This document shows, piece after piece, positions 22,841 to 35,375 of a stretch of 64,000 nt of DNA. The notes under the pieces were generated by a model. It searched no databases. It had not been told where the DNA came from and worked only from the letters and a program-made list of their open reading frames with translations. The DNA is from Primulina eburnea (lineage: Eukaryota; Streptophyta; Magnoliopsida; Lamiales; Gesneriaceae). The translations under genes were made by a program, and so were the position numbers. The DNA is taken from contig NW_027330871.1 in the NCBI RefSeq assembly GCF_022965805.1, forward strand, positions 36,001 to 100,000, read 5' to 3'. Every line of letters begins with the position of its first letter. The first letter of the stretch is position 1.

Positions 22841-25800
22841 GGTCGTATCTTTACGATGACCAAGGAAGGTATAAACCATGATTCTTCTGTGATCTCTAGC
22901 AATATTTTAATTTCAGGCAGAGTAGCTACGACATTGATTGATACTGGTGCTACTCATTCTTTTATGTCTGAATTGTTTTTGAGATCGTTGGGTATAGTTC
23001 CTTCTGTTATTCCCCTCCAATTTAATGTTGTTTTGCCTTCGGGGGATGTGTTGTGCCCGACATCTATTGTGTATGCGTGCTCTGTTCAAATTGATGGGCG
23101 AATGGTTTTTGCTGATTTGATTGTTATCCCGATGGTTGCATTTGATGTTATACCTGGCATGGATTGGCTATCAACCAATCGTGCAGTGATTGATTGCGTT
23201 GCTAAGATGGTGACATTTGCAGATGATGGTAATAAGGAAGGTATGCTCGCCAGTGCAGGTACTTCGCTGGTCCTTCCTTTTATTTCTTGTATTGAGGCTG
23301 AGAAGTTGCTGTGTAGAGGTTGTGTTGTGTTTCTGGATTCTATTGTGGATGTGGATAGAATGATTAAGTTGAATATAGATGATATCGATGTTGTGAGGGA
23401 GTTTGCTGATGTGTTTGAGGATGATGTGCCGGGTTTGCCGCCGGACAGGGATGTTGAGTTTGTGATTGATCTAGCTCCAGGTACGGTTCCTATTTCTAAG
23501 GCTCCGTATAGGATGGCTCCTACCGAGATGAAGGAGTTGAAGACGCAGTTGCAGGATCTTTTGGACAAGGGTTTTATTCGACCGAGTTCTTCGCCTTGGG
23601 GAGCTCCGGTTCTGTTTGTCAAGAAGAAAGATGGGTCGTTGGTGGCTGTGTATCGACTACAGAGAGATCAACAAAGTGACTGTCAAGAATAAGTATCTGC
23701 TTCCACGGATAGACGATCTATTTGACCAACTTCAGTGTGCTACTGTATTTTCGAAGATTGATCTTCGGTCTGGCTACTATCAGTTGAAGGTTAGGGAGTC
23801 TGATATCCCTATGACAGCGTTCTGGACCAGGTATGGTCATTATGAGTTTCTTGTGTTGTCTTTTGGTCTGACCAATGCTCCTTCAGTTTTCATGGATCTG
23901 ATGAGCCGTGTGTTCAAGCCGTATTTGAATAGCTTCTTCATTGTCTTCATCGATGACATATTGACATATTCCAAGACCAGAGAGCTTCATTCAGAGCACC
24001 TCAGAACTGTTCTTCAATTTTTGAGAGAGAAGAGGCTGTATGCCAAGTTGAAGAAGTGTGAGTTCTGGTTGGAGCATATTTCTTTTCTAGGCCATGTTGT
24101 ATCGAAGGATGGTATAGCTGTTGATCCAGCAAAGATAGAGGCAATTCAGAAGTGGCCTATCCCTACCACTGTATCAGAGGTACGCAGATTCCTTGGTTTA
24201 GCGGGTTACTATCGTCGTTTCATTTCAGATTTCCCTAAGATTGCCCTGCCGTTAACCAATCTGACGAGGAAGACTGTGAAGTTCGAGTGATCCAATGATT
24301 GCCAGAATGGATTCCAATAGTTGAAGGATAAGTTGACGTCAGCTCCTGTTCTTGCTTTACCTTGTGGTTCAGAGGATTTTGTTGTTTTTACCGATGCGTC
24401 GAAGAAGGGTCTTGGTGCAGTGCTGATGTAGCGAGGTAAGGTTATCGCCTATGCTTCTCGCCAGTTGAAAGACTATGAGAAGAATTATCCGACGCATGAT
24501 ATGGAGCTAGCAGCTGTGGTTTTCGCCTTGAAAATCTGGAGACATTATTTGTATGGCGAAAGTGTGAAATTTTCACAGACCACAAGAGTTTGAAGTATCT
24601 GTTTTCCCAGAAAGAGCTCAATATGCGACAGAGACGGTGGTTAGAGCTTGTCAAAGACTATGATGTGACTATCAGTTACCACCCAGGAAAAGAGAATGTT
24701 GTAGCAGACGCTTTGAGCCGTAAATCGAGTTCTTCCTTGTGTTCGATGATTCAGAAGCCGTTGTTGTTGGACTTGCAGCGAGAGGAGATTTCATTGGTAG
24801 TCCCTGGAACCATTGCTCGCCTTTCAGCATTGGTTATTCGGGCTACATTGACGGACATGATCCGTAGAGAGCAGGCCAATGATTTGCAGTTGACAGAGTT
24901 GAGAGCTAGAGTAGAGGAGAAAGGTAACTCAGAGTTTGGATTGAATGGAGATGGTTTCGTGACTTTCAGAGGCCGTATTTGTGTTCCCACGGGTGATGAT
25001 ATTCGGCGAGACGTCTTGACAGAGGCTCATACCGCGCCATATTCGATACATCCAGGCAGCACTAAGATGTATTAGGATCTTCGTAGACTCTATTGGTGGC
25101 CAGGTATGAAGAAAGATATTGCCATGTTTATTTATCAGTGCCTAACTTGTCAGCAGGTGAAGATTGAGCACCAGAGACATGCGGGGACATTGCTATCTTT
25201 GCCGATTCCTCAGTGGAAGTGGGAGCATATTACGATGGATTTCGTGACTGGTCTTCCCAGAACGCAGAAAGGTTTTAACTCTATTTGGGTTATTGTTGAT
25301 CGATTGACCAAGTCAGCGCATTTTCTACCAGTCAAGACGACGTATTCCATGAACCAGTATGCCGAGGATTATATAGCAGAGATTGTTATACTTCACGGTG
25401 TCCCTGTGTCGATTGTGTCTGATCGTGACCCTAGATTTACCTCAGAGTTTTGGAAGAGTTTGCACAGAGCTATGGGTTCACGGTTAGCTTTCAGTACAGC
25501 ATATCATCCTCAGAGCGATGGTCAATCAGAGAGAGTTATTCAGATTCTAGAGGATATGCTCAGAGCTTGCACTATTGATTATTCTTGTAGCTGGGATTCT
25601 AAATTGCCTCTTGTGGAGTTCACGTACAATAACAGTTACCAGGCGACGATTGGGATGGCACCGTACGAAGCACTTTATGGCAGGAAGTGTAGATCTCCCT
25701 TGTATTGGGATGAGATTGGTGAGAGGAAGATGTTGGGTCCAGAGTTGGTCCAACAGACTGCTGATGTTGTTGCTGTTATTAGAGAGAGGATGAAGACAGC

Positions 25801-26278
25801 GCAGTCGAGACAGAAGAGCTATGCGGATGTACGTAGTAGACCTTTGCAGTTTGAGGTTGCTGATCACGTGTTTCTGAAGATAGCACCTCTCAAGGGTGTG
25901 ATGCGGTTCGGCAAGAAGGGCAAGTTGAGTCCGAGATTTATTTGCCCCTTTGAGATCTTGGACAGAGTTGGTGATCGAGCCTACAGGTTTGCCCTACCGC
26001 CAGATCTTGACAGAGTCCATAATGTTTTTCATGTATCGATGCTCAGGAAGTATATTGTGAATCTTTCCCATGTTCTTCGCCACGAGCCATTGGACTTGAC
26101 GCCGAATTTGACGTACCAAGAGATTCCGGTTCAGATTCTGGACCGCAAAGTTAAAGTTTTGAGGAACAAAGAGATCGGCATCGTTAAAGTTCTTTGGAGG
26201 AACCATTTTATCGAAGAGGCCACTTGGGAACCATAGGATGAGATGAGAGAGTAGTATCCTGAGTTGTTCGTGCAGTGA
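22841..26278 (+). pseudogene. Element D pol: protease, RT, RNase H, integrase with many lesions
   Basis: All domains are present. Protease has LIDTGATHSFMS. RT has [11 protein letters not shown] and FIDDILTYS. RNase H survives in pieces around 24380-24600. Integrase has [34 protein letters not shown] and a GPY/F-equivalent reading CPFEI. Lesions seen by comparison with B: one extra base near 23640 (GGTGGCTG against GCGGCTG); TGA at 24288 (TGG in B); TAG near 24317 and 24428; one missing A near 24560; TAG at 25073 (Gln in B); and two TAG codons near the end (26234 and 26252). The natural stop TGA is at 26276. Non-functional. Confidence 0.9.
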
Positions 26279-26317
26279 CGTAATTTCGAGGAAGAAATCC
26301 CTCTAAGGAGGGGAGAT

Positions 26318-27930
26318 TGTAATAGCCGAGCCTGGTGTACGGTACGGTTTAAGTTTTCGTATGTTTATTGGGTTATGTGATTTAGATGTTAAGAGTTGTG
26401 TTTATGGGTTTTAGTGTTGTTGGTTATTATTGTTTTGTGGTCTGGTTGATGTTTATTGACGGTCGTTGTGTTGTATCAGCGTTTCGGTTCGATTTTAGTT
26501 GCTTTAGATTTTGTCTTGGCCGTGACCAGACCGCACCTGCGCAAAGTGCAGGGCCGCACCCGCGGTCCTAATTCTTGGAAATTCGTGTTTTTCCCGTAGC
26601 TTCACCGCACCCGCGGTGTATTAGTACCGCACCCGCGGTGATGGCACCGCACCCGCGGTAGTGTTAGGACCGCACCCGCTGTCGTCGATTTCAGAATTTT
26701 GGTTGGGAGGCCGTGAGCTCAGCGCACCCGCGGTAGAGATAGGAGCGCACCCGCGGTCGCGCATTTCAATAAACTGTTCGAGATTTTAAGTGAAGTTTTG
26801 ACTCACTTTACTCATTTCTTTCCCTTTCTTTTCGACTTTTTCTCTAGAGATTAGGGTTTCTTCATTTTCTTTCGCTTCCTATCTTCGATTCAAGCTTCTA
26901 GTTGGATTTTCAAGTTGAGATCGAGGTTCTTGGTTGCTCTAAGAAGCTAAGGTAAGCTTTTGGTATAGTTATTTCATGGTTTTGAGGTGAGGGATGATGT
27001 GGGTTTGTTGAATATGTTGGTTTTATGGATTAATTGGCATGGGTTCTTGGTTATTGAGTTGTTGATGGTTCTTTATATGGATTATTGTTGTAGGATTTCA
27101 ACCAAGAGATTAGTGAAGGTGTTCTAGTGGTTTGTAAGTGGAATTTCATCCTTTGTGCTCACATGATTATATATGTATTGTGTTTCAAAGGTTTTATTGT
27201 GTTATTCCCTTAATTTGATTCATTATTATGTATTGATACCTTTGTTGTATATTCTGGAGGCAATTGATGTCTCAACTATGAGAAGGGAATACAAAAGAGA
27301 AAGAATATCAAAGTGTTTGATGAAATGTCGCAAAGAAAGAGTTTAAATGTTTTATGGATTGATAGATACATAGTCAGAGATTGGATGCAATTAGTTGATC
27401 AACGACCATAGGCTTATATCCCTCAGAGTTGTCGATTTATATCGATCGGATACGAGTACCACAGACAGAGTCACTATTGATATCAATCCACCATAGTAAA
27501 GAGAAATACCATCTTATTGCTATGCTATTGCTTTATTATCCACATTTCGAAGTTGATGGTATTTATGTTTTTAAAGCTATGATCTTCAGAGTATGATATG
27601 TATCATTGCTATGTAAGAGTTCCACTTGCTGAGTTTTATACTCATTTCAGTTATTTCATGTGATGCAGATAAGAGTGACGGACCAGGACAGTGATTGTGG
27701 GCCGGGGTCATATGCATATAGAGAAGGAAGGAAGAAGATGTTATTTTGTTGGCATTTTTGGCATGATCACTCAAATGATATTTTGTATTTTGGCTTTTAT
27801 TATTTCATTGATCATGTAATTGCAAATATTTTGTAAATGTTTTTATGTTATGGAATTTTATTCCTTCCTCCCTTTAAAGAAAATTTGAAATTCCGCTGCT
27901 ATTTTATTGCAAATGGGTCGAGGTGTCACA
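26318..27930 (+). repeat. Element D 3' LTR with polypurine tract
   Basis: Begins TGTAATAGCCGAGCCTGG after the polypurine tract AAGGAGGGGAGA (26305-26316) and ends GAGGTGTCACA at 27930. Complete, 1613 bases. Confidence 0.92.
26530..26762 (+). promoter_or_regulatory. GC-rich palindromic motif array in the D 3' LTR
   Basis: Same eight positions as in the 5' LTR. Most copies are closer to the consensus here (ACCGCACCCGCGGT twice exactly, ACCGCACCCGCTGT once), which shows the ancestral form of the array. Confidence 0.62.
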
Positions 27931-29210
27931 AAAACGATCTTTATAACTTAAAATTGAAAGATATTCCACTAAACAATGTCCAAGCAATAACAACAACAAA
28001 CAAGCGAAAACAAGATACTCTAAATTCGGCACAATTATGGCATGCTCGATTATGACATATTTCCCTAAGAAGTATGAACAAGTTAGTGGGAGTGGGCATG
28101 TTTGATATGTCTGATATTAATGCTCTCACGACTTGTGAATCCTGTCTGAAAGGAAAGATGACCAAAATTCACTTTAAGGGCCAAGTGGAGCGAGCCAAAG
28201 GGTTATTGGATTTGATCCATACCGATGCGTGCGGTCCGCTTAGCATCACCACTAAGCATGGACATGCCTACTTCATCACCTTTACCGATGACTTTTCGAG
28301 GTATGGGTATGTGTATTTGATGAAATACAAGTCTGAAGCCTTTGAAAAGTTCAAAGAATTCAGATGTGAAGTAGAGAAACAGTTGGGACGAAGTATCAAG
28401 ACACTTCGATCGGATCGAGGTTGTGAGTACTTGAGTGCCGAGTTCCAAGAGTATCTTATGGAGAATGAGATTCTCTCGCAGTGGACTCCGCCCGCTACAC
28501 CACAGTTGAATGGTGTTTCAGAGCGTCATAAACGGACTTTGATGGACATGGTTCGGTCTATGATGGGGTTCACGGAGTTGCCGCCATCCTTTTGGGGATA
28601 TGCACTTGAGACAGCGGCACTGTTGTTGAACAATGTCCATTCAAAGGGAGTTGACAAGACACCATATGAGATATGGATTGGTAAGTCACCCAAATATTCT
28701 TATCTTAGAATATGGGGGTGCCCTTCTTATGTGAAGCAGGTAGTGGGAGATAAATTGGATAGTCGATCCATTTTATGTTACTTTGTGGGATATCCAAAGA
28801 ATTCGGTTGGATACTACTTCTATCATCCCCAAGAAACAAAGGTGTTTGTTTCTAGGAATGCAACATTTGTGGAAAAGGAATTTCTATTGGATAGAAAAGG
28901 GGAGATGATAGAAATCGAAGAGGTTCGAGAGACGCCCACAATTGTAGAACCCACACCCGAAGAGCCAAGAGAGGAGATACAAGCTCCTAGAAGATCCGAG
29001 AGAGTCTCGAGACCACCTATGAGGTATGCTCTGCTTCTTGAAGAGGGCCATGATGAGCCTAACCATGTATGTGATCCAATGACCTTCAAGGAAGCGTTAT
29101 CTGATGCCGATTCATCCAAGTGGCTTGAAGCAATGGAATCTGAGCTGAATTCCATGCATTTGAAACAAGTGTGGAATCTCGTGGATCCACCTGAGGAATT
29201 GTTCCCTTAG
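27931..29210 (+). pseudogene. Element G: Ty1/copia GAG-pre-integrase and integrase, 5' part missing
   Basis: The sequence opens in frame right at the D LTR (NDLYNLKLKDIPL). It contains a pre-integrase H/C finger (LWHARL, HIS, then CESCLKGK), the integrase core (DACGPLSITTKHGHAYFITF with the first Asp, SDRGCEYLS with the second, and a Glu in NGVSERHKRTL) and the copia-type region WGYALETAALLLNNV followed by RRSERVSRPPMRY. Lesions: TGA inside the finger at about 28053-28055 (Gly expected), and a frameshift or stop at about 29208 before GCKWIYKR-type sequence. Gag, protease and the 5' LTR are not in the window. They should lie left of D's 5' LTR if D inserted here, but only S1 is there, so that part was lost or rearranged. 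Confidence 0.88.
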
Positions 29211-30445
29211 GGTGTAAATGGATTTACAAGAGGGAACTTGGGGCGGATGGGAAGGTATTGACCTTCAAGGCGCGATTGGTGGCAAAAGGATATACTCAAA
29301 GACAATGAGTTGACTTTGAGGAAACCTTTTCTCCAGTTACAATGTTCAAGTCCATAAGGATATTGCTAGCCATAGCTGCATGGTATGACTATGAGATATG
29401 GCAGATGGATGTTAAGACAGCCTTTCTTAATGGGGATATTAAGGAAGAGATCTACATGTCTCAACCCGAAGGTTTTACATCTATCGGAAGTGAGCATATG
29501 GCATGCAAACTTCAGAGATCTATTTATGGTCTAAAGCAGACATCTAGGAGTTGAAACCTTAGATTCGATAGTACAATCAAAGAGTTTGGTTTTACTAAGA
29601 ATCCTGAGGAACCCTGTGTGTATAAGAAGGTCAGTGGGAGTGTTGTGACATTCCTGGTGTTGTATGTTGATGACATTCTACTCATTGGGAATGATGTAGG
29701 GATGTTGCAATAAACTAAGATATGGTTAGCGAGTAAGTTCTCGATGCAGGACTTGGGTGAAGAATCTTTTGTATTGGGAATACAGATCTATAGAGATAGA
29801 CCAAAAAGATTGCTTGGTCTCACCCAGTCCACATACATTAATACCATCGTGAAGCGGTTATCGATGGATGAGTCCAAGAGAGGACATCTACCAATGTGTC
29901 ATGGCTTGTCCCTATCCAAGTCTATGTCTCCCAAGACTGATGCAGAGATAGCGGCGATGACAAGCATTTCTTATGCATCTGCAATTGGTAGCATCGTGTA
30001 TGAGATGATATCTACACGTTCTGACGTGGCTTTCGCACTAAGTGTAGTGAGTATATATCAATCGAACTCTGGTCTTCCACACTGAAAAGCTGTAAAAGAC
30101 ATCCTCAAGTATTTGAGAAGGACCAATAAGTTAGTCTTGGTCTATGGGGAGGAGAACTCAAATTGGAAGGCTATACCGACTCTAGCTTCCAAAGCAATAT
30201 CGATGACTCGAAGTCAACCTCTGGATTCATATTCATTCTCAATGGTGCTGCTGTCTCTTAGAAGAGTTCCAAGCAAGACAGTACAGCGGATTCCACCACT
30301 GAAGCCGAATATATTGCTACATCAGATGCAGCAAAAGAGGCTGTTTGGATAAGGAATATCGTCCAAGAGTTGGACGTCATTCCTAGTAGAGTTGCTCCAG
30401 TCCCGGTGTTGTGTGACAACACGGGAGCTATAGCTCAAGCAAAGG
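29211..30445 (+). pseudogene. Element G: copia reverse transcriptase and RNase H, interrupted by S4
   Basis: Copia RT motifs are in order: CKWIYKRELG, QMDVKTAFLNGDIKEEIYM, QPEGF, YGLKQTSRS and the catalytic YVDDILLIGN, then the connection domain (SMQDLGE, YASAIGSIVYEM). RNase H follows in a shifted frame from about 30160 (EAEYIATSDAAKEAVW, CDNTGAIAQAK). Stops include TGA in place of Trp at 29552 and 30083, TAA in place of Gln at about 29711, and TGA at about 29308. The gene is cut at 30445 by solo LTR S4 and resumes at 32337. Confidence 0.88.
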
Positions 30446-32331
30446 TGTAATAGCCGATCATTCATTTCTTTTATTTTGAATTACGGTATTTTATTGTGAT
30501 GGTTTATGGCTTTACATTATGATATGAATGGTAATGAATGTTATAGAATGGAATAGATATGAATGGGTAGAATAGAAGGTTGAATTTGAGTTAAATAGGT
30601 AATGGAAGTGCTTTAACGGTATGAAAATGTGGCAGTAGTTGTGATTTTTAGCATAATATTTTGTATATTGATCCAATTGATGTGAGGCTACTTTCATTAG
30701 AAAGATAAGACATAAGGCTATAACTTTGATGTTTTGCGTTTTGTTCAAATCATTGTGGAGATAGGCCAAAAGCGCCCCGAAGTGTGTCGTGCGTTTCGTC
30801 GTTCCTCCAGTGACACATGTTGGGAGATTTAGCATAACGTTTTACTCAGACCTCCAAATGATCTGTAATTTGGAGAGAATCAAGAAAAGACATAGAGCTA
30901 CAACTTTGTGGTTTACCATTTTTCCAAATTATGACGGGAAGAGGGGTTTCGGAGGCGATCTTTGAGGCTGCTGTGCGCAGAGTATGCGCCGAGACAGCAG
31001 GTACCGCGCTAGGGCGGCAATGTTTGACCGCCCTAGCGCCCCTGGCTCTGAAATTTCGGGTTTTGGCAGTTAGGTCCGCGCTAGGGCGGTAAAACCTGAC
31101 CGCCCCAGCGCCCTGTACAGTTAGAAAAGTGTGTTTTGGTGTTTGGGAAGGCATAAAATCGAATGGGACACAATTTTTACTAATTTACCTTCTCCTTCTT
31201 TTATCTCCATCGACTTGGAAGATAGGGTTTCTCATTTTCTTCTTTGGATAAGTTTGATTAAAGCTTGTAGTTGGATAATTGAAGTGAGAAGAAGTTTATT
31301 TTTGGTCCAAGGAGATAAGGAATCCCTCAAGACTGAGCAAGCACTTGTGTATTGGGTTGTAAGTAGACTTTTCCTTTGAATGCATCTTATGAACTATGTA
31401 TATGATAAATGGTGTTTCAAATGATGTTAGCTCCTTTAAATCATTGATTATATATATGGTATGTATTGATATGTTCAAAAGAAATGGAATTGAAGCCAAA
31501 TGGCAAAGTAAAGGAGCTAAGGTTTTAGCACGTACACCACGTGTTTGATTAAATGTTTCAATGAATGTTTTTATGGCTTGATGATTATATGGTATTGTGG
31601 TGTTACCTATGGTAATTCTAAACCCACTTGAATGAAGTTGATCAACATAATGACATGTACTGTGACTGATTTTGACTGAGACGTACATGTGTACCATTGA
31701 TTGATGACCTATCAATGCCATACAAATGAAAAGAAATGAATTGTGCTATAGATGCCATCTTATAATTGTTATGTATGTATTTTCTTGATTGATGGCATAT
31801 CGCGGTAAAGAAATGATACAGATTCTTCCATTGCGCTATGGTATATGTATTTGTTATTTAAAGGTCTACTTGCTGAGTTTTATAACTCATTTCAGTTATG
31901 TTCATGAGATGCAGATGCAGGTAAACGGGATTGATACAGCGTGGTGTCAAGACAGAAGAAGGAAATGTGCCAAGCTTGGAGGAAGGGTGAAGGATTATTT
32001 TGGTTATGGATAGATAAGAAAGTATTTTGTTTCGTGTTGATGGAAGTTGACTATTATATTTTGTTGTAAAGCATTTGGTATATTTTGGGGAGTTTAACTC
32101 GTCTCAAATATTTTGGTAATCACAGGTTCTACTTTTGAATGTGTATATTGTTATGTTTAGTTGTGATAATTCTATTGTGTTTTGGTTTTATTTCTTGAGG
32201 TAGGTTATGAGTTCTTTTTATGGGGAAACTTTGCCAAAATTTTTAAAGATCATATATCCTCCAAGTTCATTTATTTTAAAGCTTCCGCATTTTAGAGTTT
32301 ATTTTCTTTTAAAACGGGTCAGGGTGTCACA
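30446..32331 (+). mobile_element. Solo LTR S4 inside copia RNase H, with perfect target duplication
   Basis: Begins TGTAATAGCCGATC and ends GGGTGTCACA, 1886 bases, flanked by AAAGG on both sides (30441-30445 and 32332-32336). The ends and several internal words (TCTACTTGCTGAGTTTTATAACTCATTTCAG; GATGCAGAT) match the B/D LTR family. Removing the LTR and one AAAGG restores the copia reading frame (AQAKEPRSHQ). This is a textbook product of unequal LTR recombination after insertion. Confidence 0.93.
31002..31115 (+). promoter_or_regulatory. GC-rich inverted-repeat array in S4
   Basis: Two hairpin-capable units, each made of CGCGCTAGGGCGG, an 8- to 10-base A/T-rich loop and ACCGCCC(T/C)AGCGC. It sits at the same relative place as the ACCGCACCCGCGGT array of the B and D LTRs, yet its motif is different. 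A possible TATA-like CATAAAAT lies at about 31151. Confidence 0.6.
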
Positions 32332-32539
32332 AAAGGAGCCAAGGTCTCATCAGAAATCCGAACATGTATTGAGAAAGTACCACATCCTTCGAGAGATTGT
32401 GGAGAGAGGAGAAGTGTCGATCGACAAAGTCGGCTCCGCAAATAATGTTGCTGATCCACTAGCTAAGCCTTTACCTGGACCATTATTTGAGAAGCATCGC
32501 GAATCGATGGGTTTGAAGCGTATGGGTAGTTGGCTCTAG
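32332..32539 (+). pseudogene. Element G: copia RNase H, C-terminal tail after S4
   Basis: Reads EPRSHQKSEHVLRKYHILRE, then IDKVGSANNVADPLAKPLPG and a C terminus GSWL before the stop at 32537. This is the conserved end of copia RNase H (RxKHxxxxYHxLRE and NxADPLTKPL signatures). It belongs to the gene interrupted at 30445. Confidence 0.92.
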
Positions 32540-32553
32540 TGCAAGTGGGAGAT

Positions 32554-34613
32554 TGTTAGAGTAGGTGCATGTCGAGCCAAGTGTTGGCCGAGTGTTCACA
32601 ATTAAACTCTATGTATAAACAATCTTTATTTTAATAATATTTGAATTTATCGTTTTGGTTCTTCTTTATCTGTATACCCATGCTAGTTGCATAGATAAAG
32701 CCCTTGAATATACAAATAGTATAAAGAATATGAGATGCTCATATGATGAGTATCATGAAACTCATATTTGTAATATTGTATATTCTAAACGGTTCCTAGT
32801 CGATTCAGCCGCCACTAAAAAGGATATAGGCCGCTCGAGTTAGAGACTAGTATCTGCGATATGAGTACCATGTTTCATTTGGTAGGGGACATTGTGATGT
32901 CCGAACATGCAGATAGGTGCTCCTTGTAGAGTGCACTGAACAACCCTCCATAAAAGGACTTTCCAAGTGGTTCTCACTTATCGAGTGGAAAAGTCCTAGT
33001 TTATGGTTGTACACCATTAGTTCTTATGACCCGGGACAACATTGAGACTCTATGTGCTAGAATTACACTTTGACTTGTTTACCGATCCTCATGGGGTCAT
33101 CAGGTGGCAAGGTTGGGTGTTCTGTCGAAACATATAGGAGTCGATGCATTGTAGTCGGGGATTCACCGCTTACCTTCGGGTATGGATATCCTATGTGATA
33201 TCATGTGTATATAGTTTGAAATATCTGATCAGAGTATGGTGGTAATTAAGAAATGGGTTTCTGAGATTACACCATCGATGCAACTACGACATGACACATA
33301 GTATCGATCCATTGACAAATCTCGATATACCAATGGTTGTCGAATCGGTCGGGATATATGAGTCGAAGGGACCGTACTGTACGCTAACCATAATTGAATG
33401 GTTTTTGCAGGCACTATCATTTGATACCTAGGGAATCATGTAAGCGATGCTGCTAGGTTTTTAACATGATTGGTTGGGTACTATCAGATTTGAGTTCTGA
33501 CGTTCTTGTTATCAAAGAGTTGATAAGTAAGAATGGAGCAATTGGGGTATGCTCATATAAGGACATGTTTAGTCCGAATCACATGGAGATGTGAACCCAC
33601 GGCTATTTGTATCAATGAACCATTGAGGGCCACACAAGTACTAGCTTTCTAGATCCCGTTGAGAAGTAAAATAGTTCAATGTGTTGAAAGGCTTATAAAG
33701 GAGTTTATAAGCGTAGGGAAAAATAGAAGTATGACTTCTATAAGGGAAATGTAACTTTTAATTTGTGGAAGTATTCCTCAATTAAAATTTGATCAAATAA
33801 ATAATGTATTTGAAAATTATGATTTTCATAAACATTATTATGGACTAAATTGAATTAATTCAACTGTTGAATTAATTAAATACTAGTAGGCCTAGTAGAG
33901 TTCAAATAATTAAATTAATTCAAGTGTTGAATTAATTAAATCATATTGGGTCTTGTGGAGCCCAATAGTAAAATAATTATTCAACTAGTGACTTGAGTAA
34001 ATTCAAGTAATGTTTAATTAGTCTCAAATTTGTTTGAGATAATTAAATGAAGTCCATTGATTTTTAATTGTTAAAAATCAAATAAAAATGCATGAATGGG
34101 AGGTGAAGAGTTGGGAGACAACTTTTTTGTACAACCAAGGCATGGCATGCACATGCTTAAATCAACTTTTTCAAGGACCAAGAAAAGTCTTCCACTCTCC
34201 CTTCACTCCTCACTTGGCCGAAAATTTCAAGAGTTTTCTCCCTCAATTTTTCTCTCATTTTTCATCTTCAATTGTTGAGGAAAGAAATCACTTCTCAAAG
34301 AAAAATCTTCTTATTTTTCTAGTGCAAAGTAAGAAGGGTTCTAGCTAGCAAGTGGTGGGCTTGATTTTGAAGGAAGGACAAGGAGAGCTTGTAGATTTGT
34401 CTTTCCTTGAAGAGCCAAGTTGTTTACAACTTGGTTAGAGCCATTACATCAGTCTTTGAGATTGATAGGTATATTTCTTAACACCCTATGTATGACATAC
34501 TTGTGTTTTTGTATTTGCTACACATTCTAGGCATGAGGTGTTCGAATTTCTTGTTGAAAAACAAATTTTGAAAATTCCGTTGCGCATTTGAACACCTTAT
34601 TCGATCCCTTTCA
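32554..34613 (+). repeat. Element G copia 3' LTR
   Basis: A polypurine tract (AAGTGGGAGA, 32543-32552) precedes TGTTAGAGTAGGTGC. The proposed end is the TTCA after TTCCGTTGCGCATTTGAACA, at 34613. Length is 2.06 kb. The start is certain; the end is inferred from the typical end wording and from the change to R1-like sequence immediately after. No palindrome array of the kind seen in the gypsy LTRs was noticed here. Confidence 0.7.
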
Positions 34614-34935
34614 TTGCACTACTGCCAAAGACTTGGCACCTCTGCCATAGACTATATCTCAATAACTATCTTCTATTATCTGCTTTTATATAAATCAATA
34701 GAATAAGCATACACATTCAACGAAAACAAATGTATTAAAGCAATACAATTAAGTATGTGGTTTTGGGAAACTCAAGTTATCTCTTACTCGAGTTGTATCT
34801 CCCGCTTAACATTGATTTATACCTTTCTTTTCATAATTCTTGGTTGAATCAAATCCCAATTTCGTTCTGTTTGTTCTTCGATGCCATCAATACCAAATCT
34901 TGAATGACATATTCGAGAAGTACGATATTTCACAT

Positions 34936-35375
34936 CACTACAAGAAATTTTGATCAATAATGACAAAAAAATAATGAGGGTACACAAAAGTGGTCATTAC
35001 AAGAGTTTTTTTAATAAAAAAAATCCGCATAATTAGCGACGGATTTATCACCGTCGCTATATTTAGCGACGTGTTTATCAAAACGGCGCATCTATAAACG
35101 TAGCGACGGTAAATTAACACCGTCGCAATATAGCGCCGGTTTTTTTTCAAAGCGGTCGCTAATTATAGCGGACGGTTTTTTCAAATCGTGTCACTAAATA
35201 TAGCGACGGTTGACTTTAATCTATCGCAAAATTTAAAATTAGCGACAGTCGAATAATAACCATCGCTAAAATGAGCGACAGCTTTTTTAAATTTGGCGAC
35301 CGTTATTGTGTTCAAACCATGGCTTAGCGACGGTTTTAATCGAAAAAACCGTCGCACCATTTCTAACAATTTCAT
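34936..35375. mobile_element. CACTA-type DNA transposon fragment (non-autonomous)
   Basis: The left end is CACTACAAGAAATTTTG, the typical terminal sequence of plant CACTA (En/Spm) elements. It is followed by about 15 subterminal repeats of TAGCGACGG or its complement CCGTCGCTA, in both orientations, between 35034 and 35360. These are the binding sites expected for a CACTA transposase. No matching TTTCTTGTAGTG right terminus was found, so the other end is lost or degraded. No transposase coding. It sits inside R1. Confidence 0.8.

Larger units (their letters stand above)
20155..27930 (+). mobile_element. Element D: gypsy retrotransposon, truncated at its 5' tip, sister of B
   Basis: Two direct LTRs (1.57 kb remaining and 1.61 kb) flank PBS, gag, pol and a polypurine tract in correct order. 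The 5' LTR lacks its first 46 bases relative to the 3' copy, so the left target duplication is lost. Downstream it abuts coding sequence of the copia element G, into which D probably inserted. The family is the same as B. Confidence 0.9.

Noticed and set aside
28074..29210. A host gene with an integrase-like domain
   Set aside because: Domain order, flanking copia RT and RNase H, polypurine tract and LTR show it is Ty1/copia pol.
34088..34348. Small plus-strand ORFs in the copia LTR
   Set aside because: No recognisable domain, in U5-like LTR sequence, with overlapping frames both open. Likely chance.
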